This document shows, piece by piece, positions 17,915 through 26,314 of a stretch of 64,000 bases of DNA. The stretch's first letter is position 1. Each line of letters begins with the position of its first letter. Source of the DNA: Mucilaginibacter sp. OK283 (GTDB lineage: Bacteria; Bacteroidota; Bacteroidia; Sphingobacteriales; Sphingobacteriaceae); the NCBI RefSeq assembly GCF_900110415.1, contig NZ_FODR01000005.1, positions 310,001-374,000 of the forward strand, read 5' to 3'. The position numbers and the translations under genes were made by a program. The notes beneath the pieces were generated by a model, which was given only the letters and a program-made list of their open reading frames with translations, did no database searches and was not told where the DNA came from.

Positions 17915-20197
17915 ATGAAAATACGGTTACTTACATGCGTTCCGGCGCTTTTATGGGCCAGTGCGCTATTTGCGCAAAGCGATAACCTGGTTAAATACGT
18001 AAACACCCGGCAGGGTACCAATACCAAATACGAGTTTAGCTACGGTAACACCTACCCGGCCACCGCGCTACCCTTCGGCATGAACACCTGGACGGCCCAA
18101 ACCGGCAAAAACGGCGACGGCTGGAAGTACCAGTATTTTGAACATACCATCCGGGGTTTCCAGCAATCGCACCAGTGCAGTTCATGGGTTAATGATTATG
18201 CTGTGTTTTCGCTGATGCCGGTAACCGGCAATTTGGTGGTTAATGAGGATAAACGCGCTGCCGGCTTCAAACACGAAAACGAAACTGCCCAACCCAGCTA
18301 TTATAAAGTAAAACTGGATAACAATATCACCACCGAAATGACGCCCACCGAGCGCGGGGCACATTTACGCTTCAGCTTCCCTAAGGGGCAGGGCGCTTAC
18401 CTGGTGCTGGATGGCTACACCAAACTGAGCATGGTGAAGATAATCCCAGGCGAACGTAAGATTATAGGCTGGGTTAACAATTGCCGTTGGGCGCCACAGG
18501 GTTTTAAAAATTACTTCGTAATCACCTTTGATAAACCCTTTGCTGCTTACGGTACCTGGGAAAATAAAAAAGATCAGCTATCGCCCAAAAACTTAACTGC
18601 CGAAGGTGATGGCGTTGGCGCTTACCTCAAATTTAAAGATGGCGAAATCGTGCAGGCCAAAGTAGCATCCAGCTATATTAGCCCCCAACAGGCCGAACTT
18701 ACCCTGCAAACCGAATTAGGTAAATACAAAAACTTCGCCGATACCCGCAAAGCGGCAGATGCGGTTTGGAACACGCTGCTTGGCCGCATGAAAATTGAAG
18801 GCGCTACCGAGGATGATAAGGCCACCTTTTATAGCTGTTTGTACCATGCCAACCTTTTCTCGCACCAGTTTTTTGAGTACGGTAAAGATGGTAAGCCTTA
18901 TTATTACAGTCCGTACGATGGTAAAACACACGATGGGTATATGTATACCGATAATGGCTTTTGGGATACCTTCAGGGCACAATTTCCGCTGAATACCATT
19001 ATTCACCCTAAAATGCAGGGGCAGTATGTGCAGGCCCTGTTAGATGCCCAGCAACAATGCGGCTGGCTGCCGGCCTGGTCGTTCCCGGCCGAAACAGGAG
19101 GGATGCTTGGCAACCATTCTATTTCCATGTTAACGGATGCCTGGGTTAAGGGTATCCGCACCTTTGATCCAAAGCAGGCACTGGCCGCTTACTACCACGA
19201 GGCTACCAACAAAGGTCTATGGGGCAGCGCCAACGGCAGGCCCGGCTGGAAGGAATATTTTGCCGATGGGTACGTCCCCTTTACACCTCAAACACAAGGC
19301 TCAACCGCCTGGACACTGGAGTTTGCCTACGACGATTTTTGCGGTTACCAATTGGCCAAACAAACAGGAAATGCCTACTATGAAAACGTATTTGGCAGGC
19401 AGATGTACAACTACAAAAACCTGTTCGATCCCAAAACACGCTTCATGCGGGCCAAAGACGCCAAAGGCAACTGGATAGAGCCCTTTGACCCGATGGACTG
19501 GGGCGGCCCCTATACCGAGGGCAATGCCTGGCACTGGACCTGGTCGGTTTTCCAGGATGTACAGGGCTTGATTAACCTGATGGGTGGCGATAAGAATTTT
19601 ACTGATAAGATCGACTCTGTATTTACCGAGCCGGGCACCATTAAAGTAGGCGGCTACGGCCAGGTAATTCACGAGATGACCGAAATGGCTGCCTTTAAAA
19701 TGGGCCAGTACGCTCAGGGTAACGAGCCTATTCATCACCTGTTATACCTATATAACTATGCCGGCCAGCCCTGGAAAGCACAGCAGCACTTACGCGAGGT
19801 GATGGATAAAATGTACAACGCCGGCGAAAACGGCTACCCCGGCGATGAGGACGAAGGCCAGATGTCGTCATGGTATGTGCTAAGCGCGGCGGGTATTTAC
19901 AGCGTTTGCCCCGGCACTGATGAGTATGTGATTGGCAGCCCGGCCTTCAAAAAAATGACAATCACGCTGGAAGACGGTAAAAAGTTCATCATCGAGGCCA
20001 ATAACAACAGCAAGCAAAACGTGTACATCCAATCGGCTACGCTCAATGGCAAGCCCTATACGCACAATTTTATTAAACACGGCGATATTATGGCCGGCGG
20101 TATCCTCCGTTTTGAAATGGGGGATAAGCCTAATATGAATCGTGGTTTGGCTGCTGAGGATAAACCGTTTTCGCTTTCAAAAAATACATCAAACTAA
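17915..20197 (+). CDS. GH92-family glycosidase, alpha-mannosidase type
   Basis: The ATG at 17915 is chosen because it begins a signal peptide (MKIRLLTCVPALLWASALFA, then Q) while the longer frame does not. The 760-residue protein starts its mature part with VKYVNTRQGTN and PATALPFGMNTWT, standard for GH92, and carries the GH92 hallmark GDEDEGQMSSWYVLSAAG near residue 643 and GGMLGNHSISMLTD near residue 390. Known: GH92 enzymes are calcium-dependent inverting exo-alpha-mannosidases acting on N-glycans and yeast mannan. It probably works in the periplasm on oligosaccharides brought in by the upstream SusC/D systems. Confidence 0.93.
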   Translation: MKIRLLTCVPALLWASALFAQSDNLVKYVNTRQGTNTKYEFSYGNTYPATALPFGMNTWTAQTGKNGDGWKYQYFEHTIRGFQQSHQCSSWVNDYAVFSLMPVTGNLVVNEDKRAAGFKHENETAQPSYYKVKLDNNITTEMTPTERGAHLRFSFPKGQGAYLVLDGYTKLSMVKIIPGERKIIGWVNNCRWAPQGFKNYFVITFDKPFAAYGTWENKKDQLSPKNLTAEGDGVGAYLKFKDGEIVQAKVASSYISPQQAELTLQTELGKYKNFADTRKAADAVWNTLLGRMKIEGATEDDKATFYSCLYHANLFSHQFFEYGKDGKPYYYSPYDGKTHDGYMYTDNGFWDTFRAQFPLNTIIHPKMQGQYVQALLDAQQQCGWLPAWSFPAETGGMLGNHSISMLTDAWVKGIRTFDPKQALAAYYHEATNKGLWGSANGRPGWKEYFADGYVPFTPQTQGSTAWTLEFAYDDFCGYQLAKQTGNAYYENVFGRQMYNYKNLFDPKTRFMRAKDAKGNWIEPFDPMDWGGPYTEGNAWHWTWSVFQDVQGLINLMGGDKNFTDKIDSVFTEPGTIKVGGYGQVIHEMTEMAAFKMGQYAQGNEPIHHLLYLYNYAGQPWKAQQHLREVMDKMYNAGENGYPGDEDEGQMSSWYVLSAAGIYSVCPGTDEYVIGSPAFKKMTITLEDGKKFIIEANNNSKQNVYIQSATLNGKPYTHNFIKHGDIMAGGILRFEMGDKPNMNRGLAAEDKPFSLSKNTSN

Positions 20198-20257
20198 AAA
20201 AAATGAACGTAATTATTTCGTGTTTTGTTAATTGCTTTTTGTGTTTTTGAGCTGGGC

Positions 20258-20315
20258 AGGCCTGTCACCCTGAGCCTGTCGAAGGGCGCGCGCAGAGGTC
20301 TTTGCCCGTGTACTT
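20258..20315. repeat. dispersed repeat fragment (CACCCTGAGCCTGTCGAAGG type)
   Basis: The stretch CCTGTCACCCTGAGCCTGTC followed by GAAGGGCGCGCGC and then TACTTCGATAAG is a widespread bacterial intergenic repeat whose two halves are partly inverted. It occupies the first part of the 375-base gap between GH92 and GH2 and has no coding content. Confidence 0.55.
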
Positions 20316-20374
20316 CGATAAGTTATCCCTGATATGTTGGGGTTTACCCAAACATTTCGGTCGAACGCCGGCTA

Positions 20375-20524
20375 CGACTCACCCGGTCGAGGCTACGCCC
20401 GACCACCCTCTCTCCGGCTGCGCCGCAAAGAGGGTTGAGCTCTTTTTTTTCTGTTTTTTTCGCCCCTCTATGCGAAGCAGTCGGAGAGAGGGGCAGACGG
20501 GCGTAGCCTCGTCGGGGTGAGTCG
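20375..20524. repeat. 150-bp inverted-repeat element (REP/MITE-like)
   Basis: CGACTCACCC (20375-20384) is inverted at 20515-20524. The arms continue for about 50 bases with mismatches: GAGGCTACGCCCG near 20388 pairs with CGGGCGTAGCCTC near 20498, and CCTCTCTCCG near 20407 pairs with CGGAGAGAGG near 20482. The loop is T-rich. The structure is non-coding, and an ORF that runs through it is not real. Confidence 0.65.
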
Positions 20525-20572
20525 ACTCGCCGCCATGCGATATATTATTTTCAAACTAAACATCACTTCATA

Positions 20573-23536
20573 ATGCCTTTTAATTTTTCCCCCTTTTTAA
20601 AGCGATCAATGTTCATGATCTGTGTTGCCGCCTGCACCGGGGCATCGGCGCAGGATATCGTTTACCTCGGCAGTGCCAACCCGCAAACCAGCTGGAAAGT
20701 AAAAGCACAGGCCGAAGTAGGCGCCGATAGCGCTAATATTTACAAACCCGGTTACGATGCTGGCAGCTGGGTTAAAGGCGTGGTACCCGGTACTGTTTTT
20801 AATGCCTACGTGGTAGCCGGGCTGGAAAAAGATCCCAACTTTGGCGATAATATTTACAAGGTTGATAAGGCCAAATACGACCGCAACTTTTGGTATCGTA
20901 CGGAGTTTAAGATCCCGGAAAATTATACTAAAGAAAAGATCTGGCTAAACTTTAAGGGCATCAACCGCAAAGCCGAGATTTACCTCAATGGCAAACAAAT
21001 TGGTGTTTTGGATGGCTTCATGCAGCACGGTAATTTTGATGTTACGGGTTTAGTTAGCAAAAGTAGCTCAAACGTTTTAGCCGTATTGGTGTACTGCCCG
21101 GTTAACCCATTGGTTAATTATGCAAGCCCAACCTATATTCCATCAGCCAGTTGGGATTGGATGCCTTATGTTCCGGGATTAAATTCGGGGATAACTGATA
21201 AAGTGTATTTGAGCAATACGGGCAGTATTACCTTACAGGATCCGTGGATCCGCACCGAATTGCCAACCAATGCAAGGGCCGATGTATCGATAGCGGTAGG
21301 TGTAAAAAACAGCACGTCTAAATTTCAAACCGGGGTGTTAACAGGCACTATTCAGCCAGGCAATATTGAGTTTTCGCAAAAGGTGTTTGTGGGGGGCAAT
21401 AGTACTGCGGAGATAAAACTGGATAAAAAACGCTTCGAGCAGTTAGCCATCAACAGCCCCAAACTATGGTGGCCAAACGGCTACGGCGAGCCGAATTTAT
21501 ACACCTGCAAGCTGAGCCTTAAACTGGGCGACGAGGTATCTGATAGCCAGGTCATTAAATTCGGTATCAAAAAATACAGTTACGATACTGTAGGTAATGT
21601 ACTGCATGTTTTTGTGAACGGAACCAAAGTGTTTTTAAAAGGCGGCAACTGGGGCATGGCCGAGTACATGCTGCGCTGCCGCGGCAACGAGTACGATACC
21701 AAGCTTAAACTGCACCGGGAAATGAATTTCAACATCGTGCGCAACTGGATAGGATCGACCACCGATGATGAATTTTATGATGCCTGCGATAAATATGGCA
21801 TGATGATCTGGGACGATTTTTGGCTCAACTCCATCCCCAACCTGCCCAATGATGTCAATAATTTTAACGCCAACGCGATAGAAAAAATTAAACGTTTCCG
21901 CAATCACCCATCCATAGCCATTTGGTGCGGCGATAACGAGGGCACCCCCATGCCGCCATTAAACGGCTGGCTGGCCGAAGACATCAGCAATTATGATGGA
22001 GGCGACAGGCGCTATCAGCCCAACTCGCACGCCGGCAGCTTAACCGGCAGCGGCCCCTGGACTAACTTTGACCCCCGCTGGTATTTCAGCCGGTTCCCGA
22101 ATGGTTTTGGCGGATCGCCGGGTTGGGGCCTGCGCAGCGAGATTGGTACTGCTGTTTTTACCAATTACGACAGCTTTAAAAAATTTATCCCTAAGGATAA
22201 GCTATGGCCCCGTAACGAGATGTGGAACCTGCATTTTTTTGGTCCATCGGCAGGCAATGCGGGTCCGGACAGGTATGATGAAGGTATTAACAAACGCTAT
22301 GGCACAGCAACAGGCATCCGGGATTATTGTCGCAAAGCGCAGCTACTCAACATCGAAACCAATAAGGCGATGTACGAGGGCTGGGAAGATAACATGTGGG
22401 AAGATGCATCGGGCATCATGACCTGGATGAGCCAATCGGCCTACCCGTCGCTGGTTTGGCAAACTTATGATTACTATTACGACCTTACAGGTGGCTACTG
22501 GGGAGCTAAAAAAGCCTGCGAGCCGTTGCACATTCAATGGAACCCGGTAAACAACTCCGTTAAGGTTATTAATACGACAGGCAGCAATGTAAACGATCTG
22601 ACGGCCGAAGTGGTGGTTTACAACACCGACGGTAAACCTGTAAGCGATTACCACCAAACCAAGCAAGTAGATGCCATTGCCAACGCCGCGGTAAACTGCT
22701 TTACCATCAATTTTAAAGAAGAACACACCAATTTAGCACTGAATAAACCTACGGTAGCATCCTCGTTTGAAAACATGGAAGCTGCTTTGGCAACCGACGG
22801 CAATAGCGGCAGCCGCTGGGCCAGCAGGCAAAACGATAATGAGTGGATTTATGTTGACCTGGGTAGCGAGCAGGTAGTGAACGGCGTAAAACTAAACTGG
22901 GAAGAAGCTTACGGCAAAGCCTTTAAAATCCAGGTATCCAACGATGCTAAACAATGGCGCGATGTATATGATACTGAAGATGGACATACCGGCATACAGC
23001 AGCTTACTTTCGACGAAACCAAGGCCCGCTATGTTAAAATGCAGGGCATACACCGCGGCTCGGGCTGGGGCTACTCGCTGTGGGGTTTTGAAGTGTATGG
23101 CGGCGAGCCTAAAAGCAACGGCTTAAGCGAGGTGCATTTTATCAAACTAAAACTAACCGATAAAGCAGGCAAACTGGTATCAGATAACTTTTACTGGCGG
23201 GGTAACAAGCGTACCGATTTTACCGCGCTAAACAACCTGCCCAAAGTAAACCTGAAAATAACCTCGAAAATAACTAAGGCCGACGGTAAATACTATATCA
23301 ATGCCACTATTACCAACCCGGCGTCATCCCCGGCTGCGGCGTTTGCTATACGGGCACAGGCGGTGAGGAAGAGCAATGGCGAGCAGTTATTACCTGCCTT
23401 GATGAACGATAACTATTTTAGTTTGATGCGGGGCGAGTCGAAAAATATCAAAATAGAGTTTGACGCCGATGTATTGGGTAACGATAGCCCTGTATTATTG
23501 GTACAGCCTTATAACGATGCTATTAAAGCAGAGTAA
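20573..23536 (+). CDS. GH2-family exo-glycosidase with F5/8-type C (CBM32-like) module
   Basis: A 987-residue secreted enzyme; the signal peptide ends near GASAQD. Domain order: N-terminal jelly-roll sugar-binding domain (WLNFKGINRKAEIYLNGKQIG), immunoglobulin-like domain, TIM barrel, then near residues 735-850 a discoidin-like module (LALNKPTVASS ... VYGGEPK). In the barrel, IWCGDNEGT (Asp454/Glu456) is the likely acid/base region and LRSEIGT (Glu523) the likely nucleophile. This pattern is closest to the beta-mannosidase / exo-beta-D-glucosaminidase branch of GH2. Odd: the discoidin module is inserted before the last beta domain. It has no obvious operator of its own. Confidence 0.85.
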   Translation: MPFNFSPFLKRSMFMICVAACTGASAQDIVYLGSANPQTSWKVKAQAEVGADSANIYKPGYDAGSWVKGVVPGTVFNAYVVAGLEKDPNFGDNIYKVDKAKYDRNFWYRTEFKIPENYTKEKIWLNFKGINRKAEIYLNGKQIGVLDGFMQHGNFDVTGLVSKSSSNVLAVLVYCPVNPLVNYASPTYIPSASWDWMPYVPGLNSGITDKVYLSNTGSITLQDPWIRTELPTNARADVSIAVGVKNSTSKFQTGVLTGTIQPGNIEFSQKVFVGGNSTAEIKLDKKRFEQLAINSPKLWWPNGYGEPNLYTCKLSLKLGDEVSDSQVIKFGIKKYSYDTVGNVLHVFVNGTKVFLKGGNWGMAEYMLRCRGNEYDTKLKLHREMNFNIVRNWIGSTTDDEFYDACDKYGMMIWDDFWLNSIPNLPNDVNNFNANAIEKIKRFRNHPSIAIWCGDNEGTPMPPLNGWLAEDISNYDGGDRRYQPNSHAGSLTGSGPWTNFDPRWYFSRFPNGFGGSPGWGLRSEIGTAVFTNYDSFKKFIPKDKLWPRNEMWNLHFFGPSAGNAGPDRYDEGINKRYGTATGIRDYCRKAQLLNIETNKAMYEGWEDNMWEDASGIMTWMSQSAYPSLVWQTYDYYYDLTGGYWGAKKACEPLHIQWNPVNNSVKVINTTGSNVNDLTAEVVVYNTDGKPVSDYHQTKQVDAIANAAVNCFTINFKEEHTNLALNKPTVASSFENMEAALATDGNSGSRWASRQNDNEWIYVDLGSEQVVNGVKLNWEEAYGKAFKIQVSNDAKQWRDVYDTEDGHTGIQQLTFDETKARYVKMQGIHRGSGWGYSLWGFEVYGGEPKSNGLSEVHFIKLKLTDKAGKLVSDNFYWRGNKRTDFTALNNLPKVNLKITSKITKADGKYYINATITNPASSPAAAFAIRAQAVRKSNGEQLLPALMNDNYFSLMRGESKNIKIEFDADVLGNDSPVLLVQPYNDAIKAE

Positions 23537-23580
23537 ATGTTAGCATGCTTTCAATTTCATTAAAAAATAAGATTTTAAAA

Positions 23581-23592
23581 TAAATCGATTTA
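23581..23592. promoter_or_regulatory. LacI-type operator before FucP-like symporter
   Basis: TAAATCGATTTA is a perfect 12-bp palindrome, 69 bases before the symporter start. A second partial core, TTTCGATTAA, follows at 23613-23622, and TTAATTTG (23619-23626) could be the -7 element. Confidence 0.7.
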
Positions 23593-23661
23593 CTGCTGTG
23601 GAATTTAAAACATTTCGATTAATTTGACGCCGCCAATTGAAAAACCGATTAAACCCATATA

Positions 23662-24903
23662 ATGAGCATCCCAGCAAAATTTACCGAACGCAAGTACCTT
23701 GTGGTATTAATATTTGTAACCTCCCTGTTTTTAATGTGGGGTGTATCCATGACGCTTGGCGATGTGCTGAACCGGCACTTTCAAAAAGTACTGCATATTA
23801 CCAAGTCACGGTCGGCATTGGTACAGTTTTCCATCTTTGGTGCTTATTTTATAATGGGTATTCCTGCAGGGATGTTTATGAAAAAATTTGGATATAAAAG
23901 TGGGGTGCTATTGGGGCTTATCCTCTATTCTATTGGTGCGTTTTTGTTTATCCCGGCTGCCAACGCCGAATCTTTTACATTTTTCAGAGTAGCGTTATTT
24001 GTACTGGCCTGCGGGATGGCCACGCTCGAGACCGTTGCCCATCCATTCATAGCGTCACTCGGCGATCAGCGTACCAGCGATCAGCGTATCAATTTTTCGC
24101 AGGCATTTAACGGGGTGGGTGGGGTAATTGGTCCGGTTATCGGAAGCTATTTTATACTTAGGGCTGGCCAGGAACATTCAAACGATCTGGTATCTGTAAA
24201 ACAGCTTTATATTATTATAGGTTCCGTTATAGCACTGGTAGCTTTACTTTTTTCGTTTATAAAGGTGCCACCGTTAACAGATCCCCATATCATTTCGGAT
24301 GATTCCTATGCCAATGATTCATTGATTAACGTAGATGAAAAGAAAGAGGATATCAGGCCCCGCCATTTTATTTTCGCCGCCTTTACGCAATTATTTAACG
24401 TTGCTGCCCAGGGGGGGACTTGGGCATTTTTTATTAACTACGGGCATGAAATAATGCATTTTTCTGATGAAAATGCAGGTTATTATTTTTCTTTAAGCAT
24501 GGTGATGATGATCATCGGCCGGTTTGCAGGTACTTTTCTGATGAGATTTATAAAACCTTACAAGCTGCTTGCCGCTTTTGCACTTTGCAATATTATCATG
24601 TGTATCATTGTGGCGCAAGGTTTTGGCTGGCCATCATTTATTGCGTTGTTATTCATTAACTTTTTCTTTAGTATCATGTTCCCTACCATATTTAGCCTTG
24701 GTATAAAAGATATGGGGCCTCATACCCAGTTGGCATCATCCCTTATTGTAATGGGCGTAGTAGGTGGAGGGTTGTTTCCCTATTTTATGGGCCTTATCGC
24801 CAACCATAACGTGGCTACTTCATATTATTTGCCTATTATTTGTTACCTTGTTATATTTGCCTTTGGTTTTAGCTACCCAAAATTAAATAAGCGGTCGGCA
24901 TAG
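23662..24903 (+). CDS. FucP-like sugar:proton symporter (MFS, FHS family)
   Basis: A 413-residue protein with 12 hydrophobic segments and no export signal, as expected for an inner-membrane MFS carrier. Seen: the motif LGDVLNRHF, where Asp corresponds to the essential Asp of E. coli FucP; PAGMFMKKFGYKSG, the inter-helix loop; and LETVAHPFIASLG, matching FucP's LETAANPF block with its essential Glu. Known: FHS carriers import fucose, glucose/galactose and related monosaccharides with protons. Inferred substrate: the monosaccharide released by the GH92/GH2/GH78 enzymes; mannose, rhamnose or fucose are all possible. It is followed after 137 bases by the regulator gene. Confidence 0.85.
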   Translation: MSIPAKFTERKYLVVLIFVTSLFLMWGVSMTLGDVLNRHFQKVLHITKSRSALVQFSIFGAYFIMGIPAGMFMKKFGYKSGVLLGLILYSIGAFLFIPAANAESFTFFRVALFVLACGMATLETVAHPFIASLGDQRTSDQRINFSQAFNGVGGVIGPVIGSYFILRAGQEHSNDLVSVKQLYIIIGSVIALVALLFSFIKVPPLTDPHIISDDSYANDSLINVDEKKEDIRPRHFIFAAFTQLFNVAAQGGTWAFFINYGHEIMHFSDENAGYYFSLSMVMMIIGRFAGTFLMRFIKPYKLLAAFALCNIIMCIIVAQGFGWPSFIALLFINFFFSIMFPTIFSLGIKDMGPHTQLASSLIVMGVVGGGLFPYFMGLIANHNVATSYYLPIICYLVIFAFGFSYPKLNKRSA

Positions 24904-24943
24904 AGACCAATTTCATTTGTACTTTCCGGGCAAATCTTTTTCA

Positions 24944-24960
24944 GTTAATCGATTTACTAA
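24944..24960. promoter_or_regulatory. operator upstream of lacI-type gene, distal copy
   Basis: GTTAATCGATTTACTAA. Together with the copy at 24963 it forms a mirrored pair in which TTAATCGATTTA is followed by TAAATCGATTAA. Proposed autoregulatory site. Confidence 0.7.
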
Positions 24961-24962
24961 CA

Positions 24963-24978
24963 AAATAAATCGATTAAC
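24963..24978. promoter_or_regulatory. operator upstream of lacI-type gene, proximal copy
   Basis: AAATAAATCGATTAAC, the inverted partner of the site at 24944. The centres of the two sites are about 21 bases apart, i.e. two helical turns, so two dimers could bind the same face of DNA. The gene start is 62 bases downstream. Confidence 0.7.
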
Positions 24979-25040
24979 TTTTGGCTATACTCATATAATT
25001 TAATATATTCCCCGATATTTGAAATAACTAATATAAACGG

Positions 25041-26069
25041 GTGAAAAAGAAATTATCTATCGTTGATATCGCGAACGCGTTAAACGTATCAAAAACTACG
25101 ATATCATTTATTTTAAACGGCCGGGCCCAGGAAAAACGTATTGGTGCCGACCTGGTTGAAAAAGTGATGAAATATGTGGCCGAAGTAGGGTATAAGCCAA
25201 ACTCGCTGGCCAAAAGTTTAAGAACCGGCAAATCAAATACCATTGGGTTGATGGTGGAAGATATCTCCAACCCCTTCTTTGCAAGTATAGCGCGCCTGAT
25301 TGAAGACCGTGCCTACAAAAACGGCTACAAGATTATTTATTGCAGTACCGATAATGATACCAGCAAAACCCAGGACCTGATCAATATGTTTCGCGACAGG
25401 CATGTAGATGGTTACATCATGGCTCCCCCTGAGGGGATAGAAGAGGATATTGAATCGCTGATAAAAGACGGGATGCCCGTGGTTTTGTTCGACAGGCACC
25501 TGCCTGGCGTTAAAACCGATTTTATTGAGGTTGATAATCTTTTCAGCACCTATAATGCCACCAAGCATTTAATGGATCAGGGTTTCAAAAACATAGCATT
25601 TGTAACCTTCGCATCGCACCAAACCCAGATGATGGATAGGGTAAGGGGTTACCAGGACGCTATGAAAAGCACCGGACTGAAGCCTACCATTGTAAAAGAG
25701 ATCGTCTTTAACCAGGATGAAGAGCAGATTATGGCCCCGCTTCGCGACTTTTTTAAAGGAAATCCCGATGTAGACGCCATCCTTTTCGGCACCAACCACA
25801 TCGGCACCTGCGGATTAAAGATCATGCACGAAATGGGCCTTAAGGCCCCCACCGATATCGCGGTTATCTCCTTTGATGATTACGATGTGTTTAAACTTCA
25901 CTCGCCGCCTATAACAGCGATAGCGCAACCCGTTGAGGAAATAGCTGATAATGTTATAACGGTATTGTTAGAAAAGCTTAACGACCGCTTATCATCGCCT
26001 AAGCTACAATCGATTATCCTGAAAACGGATTTAAAAATCAGGAACTCGTCGCTAAAAAACGCTGTCTGA
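25041..26069 (+). CDS. LacI/GalR-family transcriptional regulator
   Basis: A 342-residue regulator starting at GTG. Seen: an N-terminal helix-turn-helix (LSIVDIANALNVSKTTISFI, residues 5-24), the hinge helix region YKPNSLAKSLRTGKSNTIG, and a periplasmic-binding-protein-like effector domain (VDGYIMAPPEG, GLKAPTDIAVISFDD). Known: LacI proteins bind palindromes with a central CG and release DNA on binding a sugar or sugar phosphate. Inferred: it binds GCTAAATCGATTTA-like sites at 2325, 2435, 17125, 17836, 23581, 24944, 24963 and 26245, controlling the glycan-use region and itself. The effector is unknown. Confidence 0.93.
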   Translation: MKKKLSIVDIANALNVSKTTISFILNGRAQEKRIGADLVEKVMKYVAEVGYKPNSLAKSLRTGKSNTIGLMVEDISNPFFASIARLIEDRAYKNGYKIIYCSTDNDTSKTQDLINMFRDRHVDGYIMAPPEGIEEDIESLIKDGMPVVLFDRHLPGVKTDFIEVDNLFSTYNATKHLMDQGFKNIAFVTFASHQTQMMDRVRGYQDAMKSTGLKPTIVKEIVFNQDEEQIMAPLRDFFKGNPDVDAILFGTNHIGTCGLKIMHEMGLKAPTDIAVISFDDYDVFKLHSPPITAIAQPVEEIADNVITVLLEKLNDRLSSPKLQSIILKTDLKIRNSSLKNAV

Positions 26070-26075
26070 ATTTTA

Positions 26076-26150
26076 TCGCGCAAAGACGGTAAGAAGCTAA
26101 GAAAATAAGCAAATCACTTTGCGTCTTAGCTTCTTACCGTCTTTGCGCGA
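26076..26150. repeat. perfect 27-bp inverted repeat (REP-type hairpin)
   Basis: The arm at 26076-26102 (starting TCGCGCAAAGACGG) is exactly complementary to 26124-26150, with a 21-base loop. The sequence GCGCAAAGACG-TAAGA is a widely dispersed repeat in Bacteroidota and other phyla. It lies 7 bases after the regulator's stop, so it probably also acts as a terminator. Confidence 0.75.
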
Positions 26151-26244
26151 AATAAGCCATCTTTTTTACTTTAGATGTTTAAAGTCGATTGCCTCAGTCC
26201 AATGGTTATCGGGTGGTGGTTTTATATCGAAAATATAATTTAAT

Positions 26245-26258
26245 GCTAAAACGATTTA
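26245..26258. promoter_or_regulatory. LacI-type operator before GH78
   Basis: GCTAAAACGATTTA differs from the consensus by one base in the left half. It lies 56 bases before the GH78 gene start. Confidence 0.6.
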
Positions 26259-26314
26259 TTTTGTTTTTTATGCGGTAAATGCATATTATTGTTCAATCAA
26301 TCAGATAAACCATA

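Noticed and set aside
20302..20520. 72-residue open frame on the + strand
   Set aside because: It runs through the inverted-repeat element at 20375-20524 and reads as low-complexity arginine- and serine-rich sequence; not a gene.
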